From: Erwinia typographi
GTDB taxonomy: Bacteria; Pseudomonadota; Gammaproteobacteria; Enterobacterales; Enterobacteriaceae
Length of the DNA: 64,000 nucleotides
Reading direction: 5' to 3'
NCBI RefSeq assembly: GCF_000773975.1
Contig: NZ_JRUQ01000016.1
Span: 62,001 to 126,000, forward strand
Position numbers and translations under genes: made by a program. Positions 10,498-19,494 of this stretch are shown here, one piece after another (positions within the stretch are counted from its first letter, which is position 1; each line of letters opens with the position of its first letter). Under the pieces are notes generated by a model that saw only the letters and a program-made list of their open reading frames with translations, had not been told where the DNA came from and did no database searches.

Positions 10498-11578
10498 CCA
10501 GATAATTCCTTGCGGCGTTCACTACATCTTCCAGCGGGATAGCGGAGAGATAACGCGTTTCGGTTTTGGTATCAATGCTGTCAGGCGAAGGCAGGGGAGC
10601 GTAATCTCCTGCCCAGATTACCCGGTTGTTTTCGCCCCATGGACGCCACTGCTTCAGCTTGGTGGGGCCAAACAGAGCGATACAGGGCGTGTTCAGCGCG
10701 GCGGCCATATGCATGGGGGCGGAATCCACGCCGATAAATAGCTTCGCGTGATCGATCAGGGCGGCAAGCTGTGGCAGGGTCAGTTTACCGGCCAGCGAGA
10801 TCGCCCGGCGGTTCTGGCACAGGGAAAGAATATTGTCGATCATCGTCAGCTCTTTCTTATCCGGTGCGGCGGTGAGCACGATATCCCACTCGTCTGAGGC
10901 CAGGCTGTCAATCAGCGCAGCCATTTTGTCATCTTCCCAGCACTTGAAAAGCCAGCGCGAGGTGGGCTGAATAACGATATAGGGCTTCGCGGACGGCTGA
11001 AGTTCAGCCAGCAATGCCTGAGTTGTCTGCCCGTCAGTTTCCGCGTAGTGCATTGAGGCGGAGTATCCCTCAAGTGGGATATTAAGAGGCGTCAATGCCA
11101 CCAGGTTTTGTTCAACCGTATGCAGTTCGCGGTGGCGTTCAGTGCTGACCCGGTGCGTATGCGCCAGGCGCCATATCGCATTCTGCCGCTTGCGATAATC
11201 AAACCCAATCCGCATTTTTGCCCCAGAAAACGCGGTAATAATCGCGCTTCGCCACTGATCGGCCAGGTTGATCACCAGATCGTAATGACGCTGGCGAACG
11301 GCGTTAACCAGCGCAACTTCATGCTTAATGTGCTGCCAGGCACCCTCTTTCTTCCAGTTCCGATCGATAAAGTGAATATGGCGGATGTCCGGATGAGCCT
11401 GAAGCATTGGGCGCGTCTCTTTATACAAAAGCACGTCGATGCTGGCCTGAGGGTACTGTTGGCGGAGGGCGCGGATTACCGGCGTAGTTAGCAGCATATC
11501 GCCATGATGGCGGAGTTTAATCAGCAGAATGCTTTTTGGCGTAAACATCGGACTCGGTTGAAGAGTGGCCATACTCAT
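10490..11578 (-). CDS. waaQ: LPS core heptosyltransferase III
   Basis: WaaQ adds a side-branch heptose (HepIII) to HepII. The 362-residue GT9 protein has the N-terminal KSILLIKLRHHGDMLLTTPV signature and the C-terminal IGVDSAPMHMAAAL ADP-heptose-binding motif, followed by ALFGPTKLKQWRPW. The first ATG (11578) gives an N-terminal extension of about ten residues; in-frame ATGs at 11572 and 11548 are alternatives. It lies between the WaaH-like gene and wabG, in the same minus-strand run. Confidence 0.93.
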   Translation of the reverse strand: MSMATLQPSPMFTPKSILLIKLRHHGDMLLTTPVIRALRQQYPQASIDVLLYKETRPMLQAHPDIRHIHFIDRNWKKEGAWQHIKHEVALVNAVRQRHYDLVINLADQWRSAIITAFSGAKMRIGFDYRKRQNAIWRLAHTHRVSTERHRELHTVEQNLVALTPLNIPLEGYSASMHYAETDGQTTQALLAELQPSAKPYIVIQPTSRWLFKCWEDDKMAALIDSLASDEWDIVLTAAPDKKELTMIDNILSLCQNRRAISLAGKLTLPQLAALIDHAKLFIGVDSAPMHMAAALNTPCIALFGPTKLKQWRPWGENNRVIWAGDYAPLPSPDSIDTKTETRYLSAIPLEDVVNAARNYLDE

Positions 11579-11648
11579 GAGGTCTCAAAGTGTAGTGGGC
11601 CGATTGTAAGGGAAACTTTGCGGCTGGAAAACCCCGCGGGCTTTGCCA

Positions 11649-12650
11649 TCAGGCCTTGCGCCAGCGGTAAATGCGGCTCAGCCACAGCAAAAGCTGATAC
11701 CACTGGCGAAGGCCCCTGGCATTGCGCAGCATACGGCCCGGCGTTTTGCTGGCGATCAGATAGGCGATCATCATCTGGCGGGCCTCAGCATCCGGCTCGC
11801 GGCGAATAGAATGGCAAACGGTCAGCGCCTCTTTTGTTACCTGGCGGTACAAAGGTGCGGAGATCCGCACTTTGCTTTTATACCGCTGGTTTATCTCATC
11901 CAACATGCGGGCGATTTTTAGATAGTGGCGCTGATACTCCACGTTGCGCGCACCGGTACGCTTCTGATTGCTGATGGAGAGATCGTGAACGTAATAACGA
12001 TACATCACCTCTTCGCTATAGCGTACCCGGCGGGCATTCAGCATCAGTTCTGTCGTCCAGGGGATATCCTGGTGATGCAGGCCCGGCTCAAACTGTAAAT
12101 TCAGATCGTTGATCAGCGAGCGGCGATAGATGCCCAGCCAGACCACATGCAGATAGCGGTTTGTCGCCAGCGCTTTGCTGAGCCATTCGGCACCGCTAAG
12201 GACTGAGGTAGAGCGCAGGCGATCGGTCGGGATCAGCGGCTTTGCTTTATCCCCGCCCCAAAATACGCGCTCGGCATTGCACTGCGCAATATCCAGGTCG
12301 TCCGCCTTCGCCATGGCCATTAGCCTGCTGTACATCTCTGGCGCCAGCTTATCGTCTGCATCAGGAAAGGTGACATACTGGCCCTTCGCCATGGCCATTC
12401 CCGCGTTGCGTGCCCGCGATACGCCGCCATTCTGCTGGTCGATGACCTGAACATGCGCATACTGGGCGGCATAATGATGGGCCATCCCGGCAGACTCATC
12501 CGTTGAACCATCATTGACGATAATGATCTCTATGGATGGCAGGGTTTGCGCCAGCAGCGAAGCCATAAAAGCCTCAAAGCTTTTACCGGCATTGTACATG
12601 GGAATAATCACGCTCAGCTCAGGCGCTGAGCTCTCAGAGTGCGGCTTCAT
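11649..12650 (-). CDS. waaH: GT2 glycosyltransferase, WaaH/YibD-like
   Basis: A 333-residue GT2 enzyme with LSVIIPMYNAG at the N-terminus, NDGSTDES and FPDADDKLAPEMY nucleotide-sugar motifs, and the long helical C-terminal region seen in E. coli YibD (WaaH). E. coli WaaH adds glucuronic acid to HepIII under phosphate limitation; WaaQ, which makes HepIII, is encoded just downstream, fitting that role. In E. coli the gene lies between tdh and yibQ, not here. Its start is two bases after the stop of the GT9 gene. The symbol is given by resemblance; orthology is not proven. Confidence 0.72.
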   Translation of the reverse strand: MKPHSESSAPELSVIIPMYNAGKSFEAFMASLLAQTLPSIEIIIVNDGSTDESAGMAHHYAAQYAHVQVIDQQNGGVSRARNAGMAMAKGQYVTFPDADDKLAPEMYSRLMAMAKADDLDIAQCNAERVFWGGDKAKPLIPTDRLRSTSVLSGAEWLSKALATNRYLHVVWLGIYRRSLINDLNLQFEPGLHHQDIPWTTELMLNARRVRYSEEVMYRYYVHDLSISNQKRTGARNVEYQRHYLKIARMLDEINQRYKSKVRISAPLYRQVTKEALTVCHSIRREPDAEARQMMIAYLIASKTPGRMLRNARGLRQWYQLLLWLSRIYRWRKA

Positions 12651-12652
12651 AC

Positions 12653-13756
12653 TCAGGGTAAGATCTTCTCTTTTGGGATAAACTGGGGCTTGCGCGTACA
12701 GATAAAATCATAAATATCATCCAGTTTACGCTGGTCCAGGGCAAACAGCTGTTCAGCTGGATGATTAAATTTGTAGAGCGCGTGAAAAACAAAGGAGGTC
12801 GGCGCGATGTGGTCTGGGCCCATCAGCAACACATCCCCCAACGGGCGCTGCTCTTCAACGCAGCAGGGACCGTAAATCAAAATCACCGGCACGTTCTGTG
12901 AGTCGGCTATGTAGACGTTCCCTGAGTCTGAAGCCACATAAAAATCCATCAGGCTGATAGCGTAGGGCAACCCTTCCAGCGAGACTTTACCAATCAAATT
13001 CACCAGATTGTCGCGCTCGCCTACCACCTTATTGAGCTCGTTTAAGTAGTTAAGTTCATTCGGCGAACCAAAAACATAGAACAGGCAGGGCAGCTCGCTC
13101 AGGCGATCAAACAGGCTTTTCCAAATCGCCGGTGGGATTGTTTTGGCCTGATTGCCCGCAGAGATGCTGATCCCTATTTTGATTTTATCCGTGCAAAACA
13201 ACTCTTCAGGCGTATCAGCCGGTTTCACGAGGGGTTGCGTGGCGTGCTTGGGATAACTCGCTTTGGTCAACGAACGATCGGCCAGCTTCAGGTAGTTTTC
13301 CAGCGTCAGGGTCGATTTCTCATGCTCAACAACTCCGCTGGCGGTGAGATAGAAGATTTCCTGATACCACCTGCGGCGATACATCGACAGGAACTGTTTG
13401 TTGCCGGCGTTACAGCAGGCGGCATAAAAGAGGTTCACGCTATTGGGATGCAACAGGTAGACGTTTTCATAGCGATTCATCAGGCGGAAGGCCAGCTTAA
13501 GCTTGGCTAACGTACTGGTTTTGTGGTCTTCGATATAAAAGATGTCATCCAGCGTGTCGTCATTCCGCGCCAGAGGCGCAACGGCGCGGCTCAGCAATGC
13601 ATCGCTGTGCTTAAGATGAGTGAGGAGCGGCGTGATGTTAATAAAATCGCCGATCTTGGCCGTCTGGATCACCAGATTGCGCTTCTTTTTGGGATGCCGC
13701 AGCTTCCTCAGCAGTTTGCAAGGCAGCATAATCAAGAATAAGAAAACATAATTCAC
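12653..13756 (-). CDS. GT9-family (heptosyltransferase-like) protein
   Basis: A 367-residue protein with a hydrophobic, then very basic N-terminus, followed by NLVIQTAKIGDFINITPLLTHL, the usual GT9 opening. The C-terminal sugar-nucleotide motif is present as DFYVASDSGNVYIADSQNVPVILIYG. GT9 enzymes transfer heptose or related sugars. No specific ortholog is recognised; it may be a fourth heptosyltransferase or an enzyme of the variable outer core. It heads a four-gene run GT9-waaH-waaQ-wabG with tight spacing. Some poorly conserved motif residues leave its donor uncertain. Confidence 0.75.
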   Translation of the reverse strand: MNYVFLFLIMLPCKLLRKLRHPKKKRNLVIQTAKIGDFINITPLLTHLKHSDALLSRAVAPLARNDDTLDDIFYIEDHKTSTLAKLKLAFRLMNRYENVYLLHPNSVNLFYAACCNAGNKQFLSMYRRRWYQEIFYLTASGVVEHEKSTLTLENYLKLADRSLTKASYPKHATQPLVKPADTPEELFCTDKIKIGISISAGNQAKTIPPAIWKSLFDRLSELPCLFYVFGSPNELNYLNELNKVVGERDNLVNLIGKVSLEGLPYAISLMDFYVASDSGNVYIADSQNVPVILIYGPCCVEEQRPLGDVLLMGPDHIAPTSFVFHALYKFNHPAEQLFALDQRKLDDIYDFICTRKPQFIPKEKILP

Positions 13757-14005
13757 GCTCTGTTCTCCCTGAACGAGCTGTTAAAACCGCTATATGCAGT
13801 CTGGGCCGCTTTGCTTCCGGCCATCAGCAGAGGTAATGTGCAAAAGTATTCCAAAGAGCTCTGATATCCGTTCCTGTGAATGAGCGTTATCATGGGCTAA
13901 AACCTTAAATGATGAGTAACCAAAAAGTGGCGTTGATTTGCCAGTATGTCAGACGGCAGCGGCTTAGTTTACCCCTGTTATGGGGGGGGCCGACGTCGGG
14001 ATTTG
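13757..14005. other. 249-base gap between wabH and the GT9 gene
   Basis: No gene is seen here. The sequence is mixed and contains an uninterrupted run of eight G at 13982-13989 close to the wabH stop. It must hold the promoter for the GT9-waaH-waaQ-wabG run on the minus strand, but no clear consensus or ops/JUMPstart element was recognised. Confidence 0.5.
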
Positions 14006-15130
14006 TTAGTTAACATTAATTAAATCAAGGTACTGTCTGCAAATTGCATCAATACTGTAAACGTCCAGACTGTGCTGTGAAAATTCCGGTGGATGCTGGT
14101 AAACCTCCCTGATGGCAGCCGCCAGCGAATCGTCGTCCATCTCCGCCAGCCCTCTCGACAGGTCTCCGGTCAGGATGCTGGCTGGCCCGCCCGGACATTT
14201 CGTACTCACGACGGGCGTCTGGCAGAGTAATGCTTCAACCAGCACATTTCCAAATCCTTCGCTATCAGAGCTGACAATCAACAGTCTGGCGCTGCGAATA
14301 TAGGGATAGGGATTACTGATAAAGCCTTTAAAAATAACGCGGTGACTAATTCCTAACGCCACCGACAAATCCTTGATTGCTTTAGTCGCCTTGCTGCTCC
14401 CTTTGCCAATCAGCACCAGCGGCGCGTCGACGCCGCTTTTAGCATAGGCCCGAAGCAGCCGATCATGGCGCTTGGTCTGATGAAAGCGGCCAACGTGGAC
14501 CAGATAGTCTTTACCTGCCAGGCTGCACGGCGCCAGCGAGAGGGCTTCAATGGCCTTAAACTCAAAAGGATTGAAAATCACCCGCTCATGGCTGGGCCTG
14601 ACCTTAAAGGACCGCTTCAGATCATCCACGACGTACTGAGAAACGCCGATGATATTTCGACCCTGATAGACGCAGCGCGTTTTGAATTTCTTCAGCCACA
14701 GCGAGAAGCCCTGACGATTTGCAAGATAAGAGGCCGAAAAAACGCCGTGCAGGCAGAACCAGGTTTTCTCTGGATCGAGGTGCGGGCAGCGGCGGACAAT
14801 GCGGTCCGTTTTATGCAAATGGGAGATGATCAGATCAAAGGCGCCTCCGCGCTTTTCTTCCGCCATAATTTCGTTATCCAGCTGGCTGGCGCGGCGGCTC
14901 AATTCAGTCAGTTTCCGCCAGGGCTTTCGGCAGTTGTCCTGTACGACATGATAATCAAGTCCTGCTGGAATGGTGTAGTCACAGACTGCGCGCAGTGAGA
15001 ATAGCGAAACCCGATGCCCGCGCTCAATCAACCCTTTCGCCAGGGTGAGCACGACTTTCTCTGCTCCCCCGCCGGGTAAGCCATCAATGATCATCAAAAT
15101 GCGCTTGGACAATTTTTTACCCTTTACCAT
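14006..15130 (-). CDS. wabH: LPS core GlcNAc transferase, WabH type
   Basis: A GT4-family enzyme of 374 residues starting MVKGKKLSKRILMIID; a longer frame to 15172 adds 14 residues without family support. The N-terminal LMIIDGLPGGGAEKVVLTLA segment, the VHVGRFHQTKRHDRLL donor-site motif and the DSEGFGNVLVEALLCQTPVV region resemble WabH of Klebsiella and Serratia, which adds GlcNAc to core galacturonic acid. The neighbouring divergent gene is a polysaccharide deacetylase like WabN, which converts that GlcNAc to glucosamine. The pairing makes the assignment much stronger than sequence alone. Confidence 0.8.
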   Translation of the reverse strand: MVKGKKLSKRILMIIDGLPGGGAEKVVLTLAKGLIERGHRVSLFSLRAVCDYTIPAGLDYHVVQDNCRKPWRKLTELSRRASQLDNEIMAEEKRGGAFDLIISHLHKTDRIVRRCPHLDPEKTWFCLHGVFSASYLANRQGFSLWLKKFKTRCVYQGRNIIGVSQYVVDDLKRSFKVRPSHERVIFNPFEFKAIEALSLAPCSLAGKDYLVHVGRFHQTKRHDRLLRAYAKSGVDAPLVLIGKGSSKATKAIKDLSVALGISHRVIFKGFISNPYPYIRSARLLIVSSDSEGFGNVLVEALLCQTPVVSTKCPGGPASILTGDLSRGLAEMDDDSLAAAIREVYQHPPEFSQHSLDVYSIDAICRQYLDLINVN

Positions 15131-15417
15131 AAAAATACTGCGATGAAGGCGACGAGCACGCCTGCTGCACAAGTACCACTAACCGCTTTTGGTTACGGGC
15201 AGATCCTTCTGCTGTATTGATTATAATGCGAAGTATAAGGCGATGAACCGGGGATTATCCCATTTAGTCGTTTTCATTAGCTATTTTTATCTCAAAAAAT
15301 TAATGGGATGAGCGATACGGCAGATGCGACAGCGGCGAGCCTCCTCGCAAATCTCTTTGCGTCCCTATTGTTCGCTGCGTAACATACCCTCAGACTAAAC
15401 AGACACCCGGAACCGGC

Positions 15418-16488
15418 ATGAGCACACCCGCATTTTTAATCACCATTGACACGGAAGGCGATAACCTGTGGCGAAATCGTTCCGGCCTGGTTACCACCAA
15501 CAATGCGGGTTATCTCTCGCGTTTCCAGCAGCTTTGCGAGAAATATGGTTTTAAGCCCACCTGGCTGACCAACTATGAGATGGCGATTGATCCGGTTTAT
15601 CAGGAATTCGCCCGGGATGTGATTGCCCGCGCGCAGGGTGAGGTGGGCATGCATCTTCATGCCTGGAACAGCCCGCCTGAGTACAAACTGACCGATGACG
15701 ACTGGCAGTTTCAGCCCTACCTGATTGAATACCCCACAGAGGAAATGCGCCGTAAAATCGCCTTTATGACCCAACTGCTGGAAGAGACCTTCCAGACTAA
15801 GATGCTGAGCCATCGGGCAGGGCGCTGGGCGTTTGATGAGCGCTATGCGCAGTTGCTTATTGAGTTTGGCTATCAGGTTGACTGCTCCGTTACGCCGGGA
15901 GTGAACTGGCGATTTTCATCCGGCGCGCCGCAGGGCAAAGGCGGGACGGATTACACCCATTTCCCACGGCAGGCCTATTACCTGGATGCTGAAGATATCT
16001 CGCGGACAGGCTCATCGCCATTGTTAGAGGTGCCGATGAGCATTCACTACAAGCACTCGGGGCTGATGAACAGCATTAAGCAGGGCTACGATCGCTTGCG
16101 TGGCAAACAGCGAAGCCCCTCGGTTCACTGGCTTCGTCCCACCGGCGGCAATGTACAGCAGATGATCCATGTAGCGGAAAAAACGCTGGCGACCGGATCG
16201 GACTACGTTGAATTTATGCTGCACTCGTCGGAATTTATGCCGGATGGCAGCCCTACGTTTAAAGATGAGGCTGACATCGATCGGCTCTATGCCGATCTGG
16301 AGCAGTTATTTAGCTGGCTGCAAAGCCGGACCCTGGGAATGACGCTGGCAAAATATGCTGAGAGAAAAGGACAAAGGGCAGGGGGGGGTCTTATCAAGAA
16401 CAATGAGTCCGGGCAGGATTCATTAGCCAGGCGCAGCGATCGCATGATGGCTAATGAACCCTCAGAAGCCACGGTGGATAAACGCTAA
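15418..16488 (+). CDS. wabN: LPS core N-acetylglucosamine deacetylase, WabN type
   Basis: A NodB-type polysaccharide deacetylase of 356 residues: FLITIDTEGDN near the N-terminus supplies the metal-binding aspartates and GMHLHAW the histidines, with SHRAGRWAFDERY further on. WabN in Klebsiella removes the acetyl group from GlcNAc placed by WabH, leaving a positively charged glucosamine in the core. It is divergent from wabH. Near the 3' end a run of eight G (16381-16388) starts a 36-residue low-complexity tail; a slip there would shorten the tail. The stop overlaps the waaL stop by three bases on the opposite strand. Confidence 0.78.
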   Translation: MSTPAFLITIDTEGDNLWRNRSGLVTTNNAGYLSRFQQLCEKYGFKPTWLTNYEMAIDPVYQEFARDVIARAQGEVGMHLHAWNSPPEYKLTDDDWQFQPYLIEYPTEEMRRKIAFMTQLLEETFQTKMLSHRAGRWAFDERYAQLLIEFGYQVDCSVTPGVNWRFSSGAPQGKGGTDYTHFPRQAYYLDAEDISRTGSSPLLEVPMSIHYKHSGLMNSIKQGYDRLRGKQRSPSVHWLRPTGGNVQQMIHVAEKTLATGSDYVEFMLHSSEFMPDGSPTFKDEADIDRLYADLEQLFSWLQSRTLGMTLAKYAERKGQRAGGGLIKNNESGQDSLARRSDRMMANEPSEATVDKR

Positions 16489-17645
16489 GCCACCTTGTTT
16501 ATTCGTTTCCCGGCCAGACTGAAGGCCAGCGGGAACCAGAAAAGATACCAGTATTCAGTAGGGTTACCGATCGCGAAAATACCCTGTGAGAGGTAAAAAA
16601 TCAGCATAAAGATAAATAACGCCAGCTCAAACTGGTTCCCTTCTCTCGCTGACCCGATCAGGTTTTTCAGGCCATGACCCAACACTAATAACAACAGAGC
16701 CAGCCCCACGATGCCGCCTTTGAGCAGTGTTCCAAGGTAAAGACTGTGCGTTGTTCGTATGTGCTCACCTGAATAATTGGTAAATTCAAGATGATAGTCA
16801 AAGCCATGCCCAAAGAACGGGGCCTCAGCCACCAGTTGCAGCGTGTGCTCCCATATACTTAACCGCAGGAAACTCTGAGTATAGAGTTCACTAAAACGCT
16901 GGATGATTTGTTCGCCCATTACGGAGTCGAGTAAAAGGGCTGACAGTCCCCCTGCCGTGACGGCGGCATAAAGGAAATGCTTTTTATTGATCTTCCTGAA
17001 CGGCAAGGTGATCAGGAGCGATAAAGCTAGCGCAATAATAGGACCGCGACTTTGCGATATGGCGATAACACCAAAAAAAACCGGAACGACCAGCAGTATG
17101 GCCCTATTCCCTTTCTCTTTTAGCGCCATAAAGCTGAGGATAACGCCAATGGCAGCATAGCCAGAAAGGTCGATCACATTTTCAGGCCCTGGGTGATGGT
17201 TAGATACTATCCTTTCGACCACAATCGAGTGATACTCAAAAATAAGGCAGTAAAGGGACAGGATCAGAATCCCTGCTATGCTGGAGAGTAAGACATAATA
17301 TCGCTTTTCGCTATCCAGCATCGTGGTCATCATGCCAAGAAACAGAAATAAATAGAATGAGTGCGTCAGCGAAGATTCAATGTTTGAGGGTTTAGAACCC
17401 CACAGATTGCTGAAGGAAAAATAAACGAGAAATAGCGCTACGTAAATGAAACCTTTCTTTCTTTCCCTGTCCAGTATGAAGGTTTTTCTTGATTCAGGAA
17501 TGAAGATCAGACTAATAGTAAAAAGGAGTAATGAAATATGAAAAAGATTATTAACCTTGGTGTAACCACAAAATATAGCACTGAAGAATAAAAAGGCGAG
17601 AAAAAATGCAACATTGGCTCTTTTAATATTATTAGAAGATATCAT
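16485..17645 (-). CDS. waaL: O-antigen ligase
   Basis: WaaL joins O-antigen from undecaprenyl diphosphate to the lipid A core at the outer face of the inner membrane. The 386-residue protein (from MISSNNIKR) has about ten to twelve membrane segments and the large periplasmic loop with SRGP before it and a conserved histidine in TTHSLYLGTLLKGGIVG. A longer start at 17678 is possible but less likely. Base composition is clearly more A/T-rich than the flanking housekeeping genes, as is typical for this variable gene. It overlaps the end of the waaZ-like gene by 14 bases. Confidence 0.9.
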   Translation of the reverse strand: MISSNNIKRANVAFFLAFLFFSAIFCGYTKVNNLFHISLLLFTISLIFIPESRKTFILDRERKKGFIYVALFLVYFSFSNLWGSKPSNIESSLTHSFYLFLFLGMMTTMLDSEKRYYVLLSSIAGILILSLYCLIFEYHSIVVERIVSNHHPGPENVIDLSGYAAIGVILSFMALKEKGNRAILLVVPVFFGVIAISQSRGPIIALALSLLITLPFRKINKKHFLYAAVTAGGLSALLLDSVMGEQIIQRFSELYTQSFLRLSIWEHTLQLVAEAPFFGHGFDYHLEFTNYSGEHIRTTHSLYLGTLLKGGIVGLALLLLVLGHGLKNLIGSAREGNQFELALFIFMLIFYLSQGIFAIGNPTEYWYLFWFPLAFSLAGKRINKVA

Positions 17646-18525
17646 TATAGTTAACCTTCTCAAAAATCTCGTCTTCAATGGCGCTAGCCAGAGAGAGATT
17701 GACGACTCTTATATTTTCACTTTTCATCACCTGACTGGCGTGACGAAATGAGGGACGTATTATGCTATCAAGCTTCTCAGATAAGAAACTGGGGAGTTTT
17801 TCGCGTTCGTTTTCATAAAAACGAGGCTGATGGAAATTATTCATATCCAGGCCAACCAGATAGATTAATTTGAACCCAAGAAAGCTTAACAGTTGAAATG
17901 CCCAGTAGGCGACGGTACCCGCATCAAAAATGCCGCTGCGAATATCTTTGTTGAACCCTATTTGGTTTTCAGAAAAAACAATGCTATCACGGTTTGCATT
18001 TTTAGTGTGAAGTTCGCTGTCCTCAATTTTTGGCTGGTAGACTTTGCAGGCAATATCTTCAATAGCCACCAGACGACATTTTATCGCTTCAAGAGAAAAA
18101 CAATCTATAATTCTGGCTATGCCGTGTACCGTTGTGAAAAAGATCAGGCTTTCGTTTTTTATAATCTCAGCGATAATATCCGACCGCCGATCGATAAAGC
18201 CCATATCGACAATAAGATACAGGGTGAAGCTAACCTGATTATTTAAAAAGTAAGCGCCGTTTACGCCCAGTGCAGGCATTTCGGGGAAGACCTCAAAAGA
18301 GATGTTCTTTACTGACGGTCCAGTGGCGGTTAGCAGAACCTCGCCAGAATAGGCGTTTTTTAGCGCTGATAATGGCACCAGGGGAACTGATTTTTTTTTA
18401 TAGGCCAAACGGACAATTTCACCCGTAGAGGAACGGGTAATTTTTACATAGGGCCACAGATTCTCGTTATGACGAAATGCTCTTGGATGGGAATAGCGGT
18501 AAATTTGCTTAAAAAACGTACCCAT
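17632..18525 (-). CDS. waaZ: LPS core biosynthesis protein, WaaZ-like
   Basis: A 297-residue protein without membrane segments. The motif GPSVKN followed by ALGVNGAYFL and LYLIVDMGFIDRR, and later LVGLDMNN...PRFYENEREKLPSFLSEKL, resemble E. coli WaaZ, which is needed for adding a third Kdo to the inner core. It lies between waaC and waaL on the minus strand, three bases after waaC. Composition is A/T-rich like waaL. Alternative: another member of the same sialyltransferase-like fold with a different sugar. The symbol is offered as a likely relation, not proven orthology. Confidence 0.6.
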   Translation of the reverse strand: MGTFFKQIYRYSHPRAFRHNENLWPYVKITRSSTGEIVRLAYKKKSVPLVPLSALKNAYSGEVLLTATGPSVKNISFEVFPEMPALGVNGAYFLNNQVSFTLYLIVDMGFIDRRSDIIAEIIKNESLIFFTTVHGIARIIDCFSLEAIKCRLVAIEDIACKVYQPKIEDSELHTKNANRDSIVFSENQIGFNKDIRSGIFDAGTVAYWAFQLLSFLGFKLIYLVGLDMNNFHQPRFYENEREKLPSFLSEKLDSIIRPSFRHASQVMKSENIRVVNLSLASAIEDEIFEKVNYNDIF

Positions 18526-18528
18526 TGT

Positions 18529-19494
18529 TTAGACTATTTCCTTCAGCATTGCAGCAACGCGGTCGGCACTGATGGAGGCCATGCTGCTTCCCTGCTCAGG
18601 GCGCAGCACGCACTGATTCTTACCGTATCCACCGATTAATCCTGGGTCCGTGGGGCCGTAGAGCGTGATGTTAGGGCGGTCCAGCGCGGCGGTCAGGTGG
18701 CTCAGCCCCGTATCGACTGAGACCACGGCTTTGGCGCCAGCCAGCGTTCGTGCGACCTGCTCAAGGGTCAGCCTGGGGAGAACTTCGACAAAGCTATAGC
18801 CTTCCGCCAGCCTGATCGCGCGCTGATGTTCGTGCTCCGTGCCCCAGGGGAGCTTAATCTTCAGCCCGCTCTCTTTGAGTAAGCCAGCCAGCTCACGCCA
18901 GTGGCTCTCCGGCCAGTGTTTGGCATCACGCGTAGTGGCATGCAGAAATACCAGGTATTGACCAGCGTCCGCAGGCAGTTCGTTCAGGAAGTGCTGGGCA
19001 ATGGCATAATCCCCGATGGTGTCGGGCAGCGGATAGCCGAGGCTTTTAGCAAACAGCTCGCGGGTTCGCTGGACGGCATGTTGCTTTTTACTGATTTCAT
19101 GGCGCTTGTCATACCACCAGCTGGCAAACGATTCACGCGCGCTGCGACTGTCCTGGCCATGCTTGATCCCTTTGGCGATGCGCGTAACCAGCGCGGCGCT
19201 TTTGATTAGCCCCTGGGCATCGATCACCAAATCGTATTCCCGCGACTGGACTTCACGTTTGAACAGAAAGCGCTCCTCGCGGACTTCGCTACCAAACCAG
19301 TGTTTACGCCAGCGGCGAATCGCCAGCGGGATCACCTTATCCACCGCCGGATGCCAGGCGGGGATTTGGGCAAACCCTTCCTCGACGGCCCAGTCGAAGC
19401 GGATGCCGGGAATAGCGTGCATGGCATCCGTTAGCGCGGGGAGCGTATGCAGCACGTCCCCCATTGAGGAAGTTTTGACAATCAGGACGTGCAT
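18529..19494 (-). CDS. waaC: LPS heptosyltransferase I
   Basis: WaaC adds the first L-glycero-D-manno-heptose to Kdo. The 321-residue GT9 protein begins MHVLIVKTSSMGDVLHTLPALTDA and has the SVDTGLSHLTAALDRPNITLYGPTDP motif that binds ADP-heptose. Asp13 in the MGDVLH loop is the expected catalytic base. The start overlaps the end of waaF by 13 bases; hldD-waaF-waaC follow one another as in all enterobacteria, so donor synthesis and transfer are made together. Confidence 0.97.
   Translation of the reverse strand: MHVLIVKTSSMGDVLHTLPALTDAMHAIPGIRFDWAVEEGFAQIPAWHPAVDKVIPLAIRRWRKHWFGSEVREERFLFKREVQSREYDLVIDAQGLIKSAALVTRIAKGIKHGQDSRSARESFASWWYDKRHEISKKQHAVQRTRELFAKSLGYPLPDTIGDYAIAQHFLNELPADAGQYLVFLHATTRDAKHWPESHWRELAGLLKESGLKIKLPWGTEHEHQRAIRLAEGYSFVEVLPRLTLEQVARTLAGAKAVVSVDTGLSHLTAALDRPNITLYGPTDPGLIGGYGKNQCVLRPEQGSSMASISADRVAAMLKEIV

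Noticed and set aside
13757-14005. JUMPstart/ops element for RfaH before the GT9-waaQ-wabG run
   Set aside because: No GGCGGTAG core was found on the minus strand; only weak resemblance to part of the JUMPstart sequence.
14465-14998. 177-residue plus-strand frame inside wabH
   Set aside because: Antisense shadow of a GT4 gene with intact motifs; no ribosome site or domain.
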